Positions 25,294 to 33,067 of a DNA stretch of 64,000 bases are shown one piece after another; positions within the stretch are counted from its first letter, which is position 1; the number at the start of each line of letters is the position of its first letter. The position numbers were made by a program, and so were the translations under genes. The stretch lies in the NCBI GenBank assembly GCA_030744755.1, contig JASLPY010000001.1:1-64000 (forward strand), given 5' to 3'. Source of the DNA: Kiritimatiellia bacterium (GTDB lineage Bacteria; Verrucomicrobiota; Kiritimatiellia; UBA8416; JADHWI01). The notes under the pieces were generated by a model, which made no database searches, was not told the origin of the DNA, and saw only the letters and a list, made by a program, of their open reading frames with translations.

Positions 25294-26531
25294 TTCACAC
25301 CCCCGTTCCCTTTGGCGCATTGCCTGGCCAACCGGGCCGCGTAAGCCGCAACCAGCGTGATGGGCGTATCCGGCCCAAAGAACACGTACGGCATCCCAAG
25401 GTTCTCAAGCGTCTTCTTCATAACAGCGAACCCCTGCACCAGGCCGGGCCCGCCTCGGCCGATCACCACGGGGATGGGGTGCGGGCCATTGTCATCCACC
25501 CACTCATGCAGGGCATCGGCAATGGCGGCAAATGTGACGTCGATCTGCGTGTTGTTGGCCTTGCCTCCCAGGATCAGGAGCAGGGACGCATCAGCCAGCT
25601 TATGCCGCAAACAGATCTCCGCAGTTTTCTTCATCCGCTCGTACGGCGGATTGCCTCCGAAATCCGACAGGAACATGGGATCGCCCCCCGCCTGCGCCAG
25701 TGTCTCGGTTATAATCGTGCTCGCGCCTCCGCCAAACAGCATGGGCAAAATGAGTTTGCCTCCCAGGTCCGCGACGTGGGCCTGCCCCTGATGACTCGAT
25801 ACCGACCAGGCGTTCATCTCCTCCTCGAACGCACCAACCCTGGTCGGGTACTCCGGCAACTCGAAGCCCAGGTCCTTGAATTTGATGTTGTTCTTGTCGA
25901 ACGTGGCTTTGAAGTCGCAGGCAAACACTTCGCCGGCTTCCGTCACGCGCCAGGGATTGACCTCGCAGCTCTGCATGCCCGTGGCACTGAACATATCCCA
26001 CTGCTTCACCAGGCAGAGTGCCAGCTTCGAGTTGAGCTTCCCCTCCGCCAGCCCAGCCTGGGCCAGGGCTTCCGACGCCTGGTAGGCATTGAGCCCGCGA
26101 AACACGTTCAGGGGCACGGTGACTTTGCCCGCCTCATCGACCGACTCGATATCCACCCCGCCCTTCGTGGATACCGTGAGGGAGGGAGCGAGATAGCGGG
26201 AATTGTAGGTGATGGCCGAGAACACCTCCATGTCAGCCGGCACGGTCTGAACCATGTAAGCCGTGCGGGGTTGCTGGCCGGAAACAACTTTGGCCGCGAC
26301 CTTCTTGAGGAGCTTCACCGCCTCGTGGTAGTCATCCACTTTGCGGACCGTCCCCGCCTTGCCCCGCTTGCCCGCCAGGACATCCGGTTTGATGATACCG
26401 CTGCCCCAGTCCTCCAACCTCTGCTTGACTTCGGACTGCCTCACCGGCTCTACCACGAACTCCGGTGCCGGAATCTTGAATCGCGGCGCCAACACCTCCA
26501 GAAAAGTCAGCTCACCAATCTGTGCACTCAT
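25290..26531 (-). CDS. ATP-citrate lyase-like small subunit (ATP-grasp domain)
   Basis: 413 residues from the second ATG at 26531 (26534 also possible), with AGGGAGGT just upstream. Corresponds to the N-terminal ATP-grasp/citrate-binding part of ATP-citrate lyase: IIKPDVLAGKRGKAG (ATP-grasp start), GGVDIE, CEVNPW, FGGGASTI, LLILGGKANNTQ and a GRGGPG loop. Length fits the small subunit of two-subunit bacterial and plant enzymes. Coupled by ATGA to the large subunit. Confidence 0.82.
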   Translation of the reverse strand: MSAQIGELTFLEVLAPRFKIPAPEFVVEPVRQSEVKQRLEDWGSGIIKPDVLAGKRGKAGTVRKVDDYHEAVKLLKKVAAKVVSGQQPRTAYMVQTVPADMEVFSAITYNSRYLAPSLTVSTKGGVDIESVDEAGKVTVPLNVFRGLNAYQASEALAQAGLAEGKLNSKLALCLVKQWDMFSATGMQSCEVNPWRVTEAGEVFACDFKATFDKNNIKFKDLGFELPEYPTRVGAFEEEMNAWSVSSHQGQAHVADLGGKLILPMLFGGGASTIITETLAQAGGDPMFLSDFGGNPPYERMKKTAEICLRHKLADASLLLILGGKANNTQIDVTFAAIADALHEWVDDNGPHPIPVVIGRGGPGLVQGFAVMKKTLENLGMPYVFFGPDTPITLVAAYAARLARQCAKGNGGVK

Positions 26532-26854
26532 CATACCTCCCTGCTCAGCTCAACGGCCCTCGAAATGCTACGCCACTAGTATAAGCAAGATCCCACTGTT
26601 TGTCCCGAAAAGTCTAAGACCGTTTTAAGAAACAGTTCCGTTCCCCGTGGAACCCCGAAAACCGAGTAAGAATGCTTTCAGGTGCCGGTTTAAGTGTGAA
26701 CTCAGATTCTCCCTTTCCGACGTAGCTTTGCTGCGCCCTCCGAAGCTGCTGAGCAAGGGAGAGGCGAAATCGGATTGTTATCCGTAACCGTCAACCTGTC
26801 CGCAATGTTTCGCATAGCGATGAAGGCGGGCCGATCCCTGTCTTCATTGTCTTC
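26532..26854. other. 323-bp intergenic region, no gene seen
   Basis: Separates P5C dehydrogenase from the ATP-citrate-lyase-like pair. I see no coding region or tRNA. A weak minus-strand -10-like TATACT is at 26578-26583 without a convincing -35. The fragment CGTAGCTTTGCTGCGCCCTC near 26720 resembles intergenic repeat debris. A 14-bp perfect palindrome TTAAGAGCTCTTAA at 26855-26868 overlaps the stop codon of the dehydrogenase gene. Confidence 0.5.
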
Positions 26855-28498
26855 TTAAGAGCTCTTAACAGTACCCATAAACGGATAGCGGTAGTCCGTG
26901 GGAGGATTGAAGGTCTCCTTGACCGTACGCGGGGACACCCAACGCTGCAGGTTCAGGATCGAGCCGGCCTTGTCATTGGTGCCTGAGCCGCGGCCACCGC
27001 CAAAGGGCTGTTGACCCACAACGGCGCCGGTGGGTTTATCATTGATATAGAAGTTGCCCGCGGCATGACGTAGCGCATCGAACATATGCTGGATCACGCG
27101 CCGGTCTTTGGCGAACACCGCACCAGTCAGGGCATACATCGAGCTCGTGTTGCACAGCTCGAGAGTCGCCTCCAGTTCCTTATCCTCGTAGACGTAAATC
27201 GTCAGGATTGGGCCGAAGATCTCATCCAGCATCGAAGCATACCGGGGATCCTGAGCGTGGATCACGGTGGGTTGGACAAAGTAGCCGACGCTGTCGTCGC
27301 AGGTACCCCCGCAGACCAGCTCGGCAGCAGCGTCTTCACGCGCATCGTCGATGTATCGCTTGCACTTGTCGAAACTGCCCTTGTCGATCACGGCATTCAC
27401 GAAGTTTGAGAAATCCTGGACAGGTCCCATCGCAACACCGGACAGGGTCTCCACAAGGCCTTGCTTGATTGCCGGCCAGAGACTGGCGGGGACATAGGCG
27501 CGCGACGCGGCGGAGCACTTCTGCCCCTGGTATTCAAATGCACCCCGCACCAGGGCAACCACCAGCGCAGTGACATCCGCAGAAGGATGAGCAAAGACGA
27601 AATCCTTGCCGCCGGTCTCACCCACGATCCTGGGGTACGCGTGGTAGCGCTCAATGTTCTCACCGATCTGCTTCCACATCTTCTGGAAGACGGACGTGCT
27701 GCCCGTGAAATGGATACCCGCAAAATGCTCGGATTCGAAGACCGGGTCTCCGATATCTCCCGAGTCACCCGGGATGAAGTTGATGACTCCCGGAGGCAGG
27801 CCCGCCTCCTCGAGAATCTCCATAATGATGAAGGAGGAGTACACCGCATTCCGAGACGGCTTCCAGAGCACGGTGTTGCCCATCAGCGCCGGCGCAGTCG
27901 GCAAGTTCCCGGCTATGGACGTGAAATTGAACGGGGAGACTGCGAAAACAAAGCCCTCAAGGGGACGATGCTCGACATAGTTCAGCATCCCGGCCGGACT
28001 GTAGTCCGGTTGCTGCCCGTAGAGCTCCTGCATGTAGTAGGCGTTGAAGCGCCAGAAATCTATCAGTTCGCAGGCGCTGTCAATCTCTGCCTGGAAAGCG
28101 TTCTTGCTCTGCGTCAACATCGTAACCGCATTCAGACGGTAGCGATACTTCGTCCGCAGCAGCTCGGCCGCCTTGAGAAAGACGGAGGCACGTGCCTTGG
28201 CCGGCAGCGCTTCCCATTCAGCCTTGCCTTGCTCGCTTGCCCTGACAGCCAGTTCCACTTCGATCGGGCCGGCCTTATGATATGTCGCCAGTACATGCGC
28301 GTGGTTGTGGGGCTCGACGCAGGTTCCGGTCTTGCCGGTAGTTATTCGGCGACCTCCGATGACAATGGGAATCTCCGGATGCTGCTCACCGATCTTCTGA
28401 AGCTCCTGTTCCAGCAGAACCCGTTCCGGCGTCCCTGGAGCGTAGCTGTAAATGGGTTCATTGCCTGGCATGGGAATATTGCTGACTGTATTCTGCAT
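26855..28498 (-). CDS. 1-pyrroline-5-carboxylate (glutamate-semialdehyde) dehydrogenase
   Basis: 547 residues from ATG 28498, with GGAG five nt upstream; the longer start at 28522 lacks a site. Oxidises glutamate gamma-semialdehyde to glutamate with NAD+ in proline and arginine catabolism. Aldehyde-dehydrogenase signatures: catalytic Cys 328 in GQKCSAASR, the VGETGGKDFV glutamate motif, FTGSTSVF cofactor loop and the C-terminal PFGGGRGSG. Length and N-terminal extension match the stand-alone P5CDH type rather than bifunctional PutA. Divergent from the PAS-AraC regulator. Confidence 0.92.
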   Translation of the reverse strand: MQNTVSNIPMPGNEPIYSYAPGTPERVLLEQELQKIGEQHPEIPIVIGGRRITTGKTGTCVEPHNHAHVLATYHKAGPIEVELAVRASEQGKAEWEALPAKARASVFLKAAELLRTKYRYRLNAVTMLTQSKNAFQAEIDSACELIDFWRFNAYYMQELYGQQPDYSPAGMLNYVEHRPLEGFVFAVSPFNFTSIAGNLPTAPALMGNTVLWKPSRNAVYSSFIIMEILEEAGLPPGVINFIPGDSGDIGDPVFESEHFAGIHFTGSTSVFQKMWKQIGENIERYHAYPRIVGETGGKDFVFAHPSADVTALVVALVRGAFEYQGQKCSAASRAYVPASLWPAIKQGLVETLSGVAMGPVQDFSNFVNAVIDKGSFDKCKRYIDDAREDAAAELVCGGTCDDSVGYFVQPTVIHAQDPRYASMLDEIFGPILTIYVYEDKELEATLELCNTSSMYALTGAVFAKDRRVIQHMFDALRHAAGNFYINDKPTGAVVGQQPFGGGRGSGTNDKAGSILNLQRWVSPRTVKETFNPPTDYRYPFMGTVKSS

Positions 28499-28654
28499 GT
28501 CGTCTCCGTGGGGTTTCCGCACTGTTAACTGTCAAGAGCTCTCAGCATGACCTTAGCAGTCTGACGCTGCGACGCGATAGGATCGCATCCGAGAGTTTAC
28601 TTGAGTTTTTCAACAGAGTTGATATTCACGGCTGAATCTGATAGCACAAACGCC

Positions 28655-29383
28655 ATGGATATCGCCCCCGAACTTCGCAATCGGCTTGAAGCTCTCGCCG
28701 TCATGGAGGCACTGTTTGACGACGTTGAGGACATTGTCTTCTTCGTCAAAGACAGCCAGGCACGCTACGTCCTGATCAATCGCACGGTAGCGGCACGTTG
28801 TGGATTCGCGGCAAAGTCCGACGTGATAGGAAAGACTGCGGCCGAGGTCTACCCGCCCCCATTCGGGACAGAATACCTGGCACAGGATCGGCACGTACTG
28901 AGATCCGGCAAGCCAATCAAGGACAAGCTGGAACTCCAGCTATACGCGCAAGGCGTGCCGGGCTGGTGCCTGACACACAAGATCCCGATCTTTGGCATCA
29001 CTGGCGCAGTTGTTGGCATGACCGGGCTGTCGCGGGACCTGCATGTGCCAAAGGGGCGTGGGGAAAACTTCCCGGAGATGTCGGCAGTCATAGACTACAT
29101 CCGCACCCGCTACGATACCCCGTTGCGCGTGGAAGACCTGGCTAACATGGCATCGCTGTCCACCTATAAGCTTGATCAACGAATGAAGCGGATCTTCCAT
29201 CTCACGGCCGGACAGTTCATCATGCACACACGCATCGACGCCGCCAGGGACATGCTACGCGAAGAAGGCACATCGATCGCGGACATCGCGCTACGTTGCG
29301 GATTCTGTGATCACAGCGCCTTCACCCGCCAGTTCAAGGCCATCACCGGACTCACCCCAAGCGTATTCCGGAAAACACTGTAA
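28655..29383 (+). CDS. PAS-domain AraC-family transcriptional regulator
   Basis: 242 residues from ATG 28655; a TTG start at 28601 would add 18 residues and cannot be excluded, as no strong ribosome binding site is visible for either. The N-terminal ~120 residues are a PAS-like sensor (DDVEDIVFFVKDSQARYVLIN, then IGKTAAEVYPP). The last ~100 form the two helix-turn-helix AraC domain (DLANMASLSTYKLDQRMKR; SIADIALRCGFCDHSAFTRQF). It is divergent from the dehydrogenase and 19 bp upstream of paralogue C, so it may control either. Confidence 0.88.
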   Translation: MDIAPELRNRLEALAVMEALFDDVEDIVFFVKDSQARYVLINRTVAARCGFAAKSDVIGKTAAEVYPPPFGTEYLAQDRHVLRSGKPIKDKLELQLYAQGVPGWCLTHKIPIFGITGAVVGMTGLSRDLHVPKGRGENFPEMSAVIDYIRTRYDTPLRVEDLANMASLSTYKLDQRMKRIFHLTAGQFIMHTRIDAARDMLREEGTSIADIALRCGFCDHSAFTRQFKAITGLTPSVFRKTL

Positions 29384-29402
29384 TCACAAGGGAGGTGTAC
29401 GG

Positions 29403-32400
29403 TTGAGAAGACGGTCATTGACGACATTGGCGGTTCTTTTTCTGTTTGCGGGCGCTGCTTCGGCCGAACTCGATTTGTACAGGCACCTGCGCTATCCGAG
29501 CCGACCGGTGCCGGGCGTGGGTCGTGATGAGGTCGAACAGGAAGGCGGACCCGAGGCAACCGGATACAGACGCCGCACGGTGAAGTGGTGGCCGCGCAGA
29601 GGCCAGGATATCGTCGACGTTCCCGAGGGAGCACCGCTGCACACCTGGACGCGAAACAACGGAAAGGAAGATGCCGTAACCCTGACGGGCCTCGGTCAGC
29701 ACTGGCTGGCCTCTGACCCGGAAAAGTTCGACGCGCATCTTATCGCTCTCAGGGGTATCGGAACATCGACGGACATCCCTGGCTTCCTGCATCCTTACAC
29801 CCCCATGGCTGTCCTGCGGATGGAAGACGGCACTCAGAGGGCCGTCGCCGATTCCGGGCCTACCAGTCACATGGTGAGCGAAAGCGACGCCGAGTATATT
29901 CACAGTGTCTGGGAAGCCGTTTACCCGAAGCTCTACGCCACGGTTTCCCAGGACGCGCACGTAATGCGCCGGGACAATGTCCCGGGCGGTCACAGGGGAA
30001 ACATGGCAATGAAGAAATGGGAGGAAGCCTCCCCGATGTTTAACGCAATGGAATCCCGGAAAGACGCGAAATACCCGCTCTGGGGCGAAGACGAGGAATC
30101 GGTTGCCTTTGAAACCAGGCACTTCTATATGATCGCCAAGCCGAAAGCTTTTGGTAATCCGAGAAAGTGGATCAACCCCAAGGACCCTGAAGCACAAAAC
30201 CTGTACCGCAAGTGTGTCATGGAATCAGCGGAGAACTTCTGGACATACGTGGAAGCGGCCGGTGCATCCATGCCCTTCTGGCGTCTTGCCGGCACGAATT
30301 ACAAGTACATTGTTCACGTTCGCGATTCGGGCCACGGTGGAAGTGGAGGCTGGATGCATTGCGGTGTCGGCGACATCAGGCCCAACGTACTGGGTCACGA
30401 GCTCTTTCACAGCATGCCCAATGGCGGATGGGATGGCTATTTTCTGGAAACGATGTGCGATTCGGGAATGCACACGATCGTACCGGGCCAGCTGCACACG
30501 TTCGTGGGAAACTTCTGTTATCCATGGCGCAATGTTAACCGCATTGCGTACAAATCATCGCTATGGTGCTTCGTACTGGGAGACGATCCCAATTGGGGCT
30601 ACGGGATCCAAATGGTACTCGGATCCCTTGCCAGTCCCGTAGAGAAGACGCCCTATCACACGGTTGCCAGGCTGGGAGAGAAGAAAGGTCTCTGGGATAA
30701 CGGAGTCAGGGGTTTCGGCGATTTCTTTGGGCAGTATGCGGCACGAATGGTCACCTGTGATTTTGTTGAGCAGTTGCTGGTCAGGTGCAAGTACGGAACG
30801 CCGCCGCTGAGCCATGTATATCCCGTATACGGCCACAAGAACCGCTACCGGATATCCAACGCCGAAGCACCTCGGTGGTGCGGATACAATATTGTCCGTC
30901 TCAGGCCGTTAAAAGGCGCGAAAGAGATCACCGTCGATTTCCAGGGTATCGTTGAACCGGCAGTTCATTCCGATTGGCGGGCCTGTATTGTCGCGGTAGA
31001 CGGCCGGGGGAAGGCACGCTACAGCCCGCTCTGGAACAAGGGCGAGATGAGTTTTGCGCTCAAGGACTCAGACATTCGCCTCTGGCTCACCGTTGCCGGC
31101 ACGCCGAGCGCGTTTCCCATACTGGAACCGGCAGAGCCGCGAGGCGCGTTGGCTGGTGTCCAGTTGACGGGAACACACGCCCCGCGCTATCCATGGCAGG
31201 TGACATTGACCGGGTGCGAGCCCGGCCTCCCTCACCGGAAGCAGGGAGATGTCGTAAATTTCGATGACCTCTACGGCATGTGCGACGGCGGCAGGAACTT
31301 CTGGGACAACCCTGTTAAACAGGAAGTGCCCATCCCTACAACGGAAGAGGAGGGTAAGCCGGCCCAGGAGAAGCTTGAGGGTTTACTGCTTCGCATCGAG
31401 GCGGCCACCGCCGCTCTGAGTCAACCCAGGAAAGATTCACGGGGCAGGCCGGTAACGTGGCCGGGTTCGACCAGGTCCAGGTTGAATGACCTTGGAGCGC
31501 GAGCTAAAGCTCTCCAGCAAAGCGCCAGTGGTCATCGCCATCCTAACGGCGGCGGATTTGTTTCTGATATTGCCCATGTCGCCGAAAGCGCGTACGTGGG
31601 CCCCAACGCGATGGTCCTGAACGACGCTCGCGTAGAAGAGAATGCCTGCATTAAGGGCTCGGCCGTCATCATGGGGCCGGGTCCCGTGATTTCCGGCAAC
31701 GCCAAGGTCAGCGGCCGGGCGTGGGTGTTCGGGGGCATCGAGCTAAGCGGCAATGCCCGCATCCTGGAAGCCGCCACGGTCAGCACCACTTCCAACACGC
31801 GTCAGAATCCCGGGAAAAGCAGGGTGAAGATAACGGGCAGCGCGGTTATCAAGGGCGACGCATTTGTGAATCTGCGCGGAGCGGACCTGGAACTCACCGA
31901 CGGCTTAGTGATCGACTATACCTCGAGCATCGGTTTCAGCGGCAAGGGTGTTCATAGACACGGCAGATTCTATCGTGAGCCACACCGCAATTACAAACCT
32001 GACCTAGGTAACGGCGTGGATGCAGGTGCACTCTACGCCAACTGGCAGTTCAACCAGCCGAAGGCCGTAACCCTTGAAGACTCATACGTGAACAACAACG
32101 GCATTCTGTACGGGACACCCGGATTCACGGATGACAACGGCCACCGGTGCATCGTCTTCAACGGGAAGGACCAGTATGCAGAGGCGCCGCCGTCGGTTGC
32201 GGATTTCGGCGAATTGACCGTTGATATGCTGATCAAACGGTCCGGCGGCAAAGGTGAGCACATTTTCGACTTCGGAACCGGCGAAGACGAGTGTTTCTAC
32301 CTGGAGACGGCTGACAGGAAGGGACGTCTTGCCCTCGTCGCGAGGCACAAGGGTAAGAGTTTTGCAATCAAATCCTCCGAAGCCGTGCCGCCTGACAAAT

Positions 32401-32816
32401 GGGTAATCGTGCGCATCGAGATGGATGGTTCTACGGCATCGATCCATGTTGATGGCAAGCAGGTCGCCAAAGGTGGCTTCCCGTTCACACCGAATTCGGT
32501 CTTCATCGGAGACCTGCCGGAGGGTAACTTCATAGCCTGCGACCGCAACAAAGGCAGTTTCTTCGAGGGACGGATAGATCACTTCCGTATATACCGCAAG
32601 GTGCACAACGAGTTCGAGTCCCTGGGGCCGTCGCCTGCTGCGCTGACACAGCTGCAGGAACGACCGGAGGAAGGCAAGAAAGACGCAACGTGGGAGATTC
32701 AACAGAGACTGGCGTATCACTCGAAGGCGGACTGGGAAGACCGGACCAAGGAAGAGATTGAAGGCAAAGCCCCCCAGAAGATGAAAGACTGGCTGATAAG
32801 GGTTAGGGGGTATTGA
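29403..32816 (+). CDS. Paralogue C: secreted HExxH peptidase / beta-helix / LamG protein without coiled coil
   Basis: 1137 residues from a TTG start at 29403, chosen because a strong AGGGAGGTG site (29389-29397) precedes it by 7 nt and a signal peptide follows (MRRRSLTTLAVLFLFAGAASA). HELFH is at residues 332-336 with a candidate third ligand (FLE) 13 residues later; PWRNVN and DDPNWGYG are conserved. Hexapeptide repeats near 715-800, LamG-like domain near 916-1069 ending RIDHFRIYR. The coiled coil found in A, B and D is absent: a short Glu/Lys linker leads straight to the C-terminal module DWEDRTKEE...RVRGY. Probably cotranscribed with the AraC gene. Confidence 0.8.
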   Translation: MRRRSLTTLAVLFLFAGAASAELDLYRHLRYPSRPVPGVGRDEVEQEGGPEATGYRRRTVKWWPRRGQDIVDVPEGAPLHTWTRNNGKEDAVTLTGLGQHWLASDPEKFDAHLIALRGIGTSTDIPGFLHPYTPMAVLRMEDGTQRAVADSGPTSHMVSESDAEYIHSVWEAVYPKLYATVSQDAHVMRRDNVPGGHRGNMAMKKWEEASPMFNAMESRKDAKYPLWGEDEESVAFETRHFYMIAKPKAFGNPRKWINPKDPEAQNLYRKCVMESAENFWTYVEAAGASMPFWRLAGTNYKYIVHVRDSGHGGSGGWMHCGVGDIRPNVLGHELFHSMPNGGWDGYFLETMCDSGMHTIVPGQLHTFVGNFCYPWRNVNRIAYKSSLWCFVLGDDPNWGYGIQMVLGSLASPVEKTPYHTVARLGEKKGLWDNGVRGFGDFFGQYAARMVTCDFVEQLLVRCKYGTPPLSHVYPVYGHKNRYRISNAEAPRWCGYNIVRLRPLKGAKEITVDFQGIVEPAVHSDWRACIVAVDGRGKARYSPLWNKGEMSFALKDSDIRLWLTVAGTPSAFPILEPAEPRGALAGVQLTGTHAPRYPWQVTLTGCEPGLPHRKQGDVVNFDDLYGMCDGGRNFWDNPVKQEVPIPTTEEEGKPAQEKLEGLLLRIEAATAALSQPRKDSRGRPVTWPGSTRSRLNDLGARAKALQQSASGHRHPNGGGFVSDIAHVAESAYVGPNAMVLNDARVEENACIKGSAVIMGPGPVISGNAKVSGRAWVFGGIELSGNARILEAATVSTTSNTRQNPGKSRVKITGSAVIKGDAFVNLRGADLELTDGLVIDYTSSIGFSGKGVHRHGRFYREPHRNYKPDLGNGVDAGALYANWQFNQPKAVTLEDSYVNNNGILYGTPGFTDDNGHRCIVFNGKDQYAEAPPSVADFGELTVDMLIKRSGGKGEHIFDFGTGEDECFYLETADRKGRLALVARHKGKSFAIKSSEAVPPDKWVIVRIEMDGSTASIHVDGKQVAKGGFPFTPNSVFIGDLPEGNFIACDRNKGSFFEGRIDHFRIYRKVHNEFESLGPSPAALTQLQERPEEGKKDATWEIQQRLAYHSKADWEDRTKEEIEGKAPQKMKDWLIRVRGY

Positions 32817-32884
32817 GCCTTTTCCACAGTTAAATGAGTTGGTGATGCGGTGCTCTCGCTACAAACGCGTGCGGAAGCACGTAG

Positions 32885-32945
32885 CGGAAGTCGCTAAGAC
32901 TTCCGACTCCCGCAAACTGCACATCGGAACTTTTGGCAAGTTCCG
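32885..32945. repeat. Two consecutive 8-bp hairpins in the gap after paralogue C
   Basis: CGGAAGTC 32885-32892 pairs with GACTTCCG 32898-32905, and CGGAACTT 32925-32932 with AAGTTCCG 32938-32945, each with a 5-nt loop. Both are followed or preceded by CGCTA(C/A), suggesting tandem relics of one repeat type. Lies between paralogue C and HzsA-like gene 3. Confidence 0.65.
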
Positions 32946-33004
32946 CTACAGGGACTCGCTATAAAAAGAGCTTCACAGCGCAAAACGCTTCAACTCAATC
33001 CACC

Positions 33005-33034
33005 TTGTCCCCACCCCGATTATACATCTATAAT
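33005..33034 (+). promoter_or_regulatory. Candidate sigma70-type promoter for HzsA-like gene 3
   Basis: TTGTCC at 33005-33010, 18-bp spacer, consensus TATAAT at 33029-33034, 33 bp before the ATG at 33068. Resembles the candidate promoter of HzsA-like gene 1. Confidence 0.55.
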
Positions 33035-33067
33035 ACCGCTTGAAACAGGAGGTCAGAGAGACTTGTG

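Noticed and set aside
23218-26531. Reductive TCA cycle (autotrophy) marker
   Set aside because: A single ATP-citrate-lyase-like pair with altered motifs, in a window otherwise full of heterotrophic degradation genes, is not enough.
25236-26579. 447-residue plus-strand open frame
   Set aside because: Antisense shadow of the ATP-citrate-lyase-like small subunit; low-complexity Arg/His/Gly composition and no domain.
27461-28528. 355-residue plus-strand open frame
   Set aside because: Antisense to P5C dehydrogenase, which has a full catalytic signature; no recognisable motif in the antisense frame.
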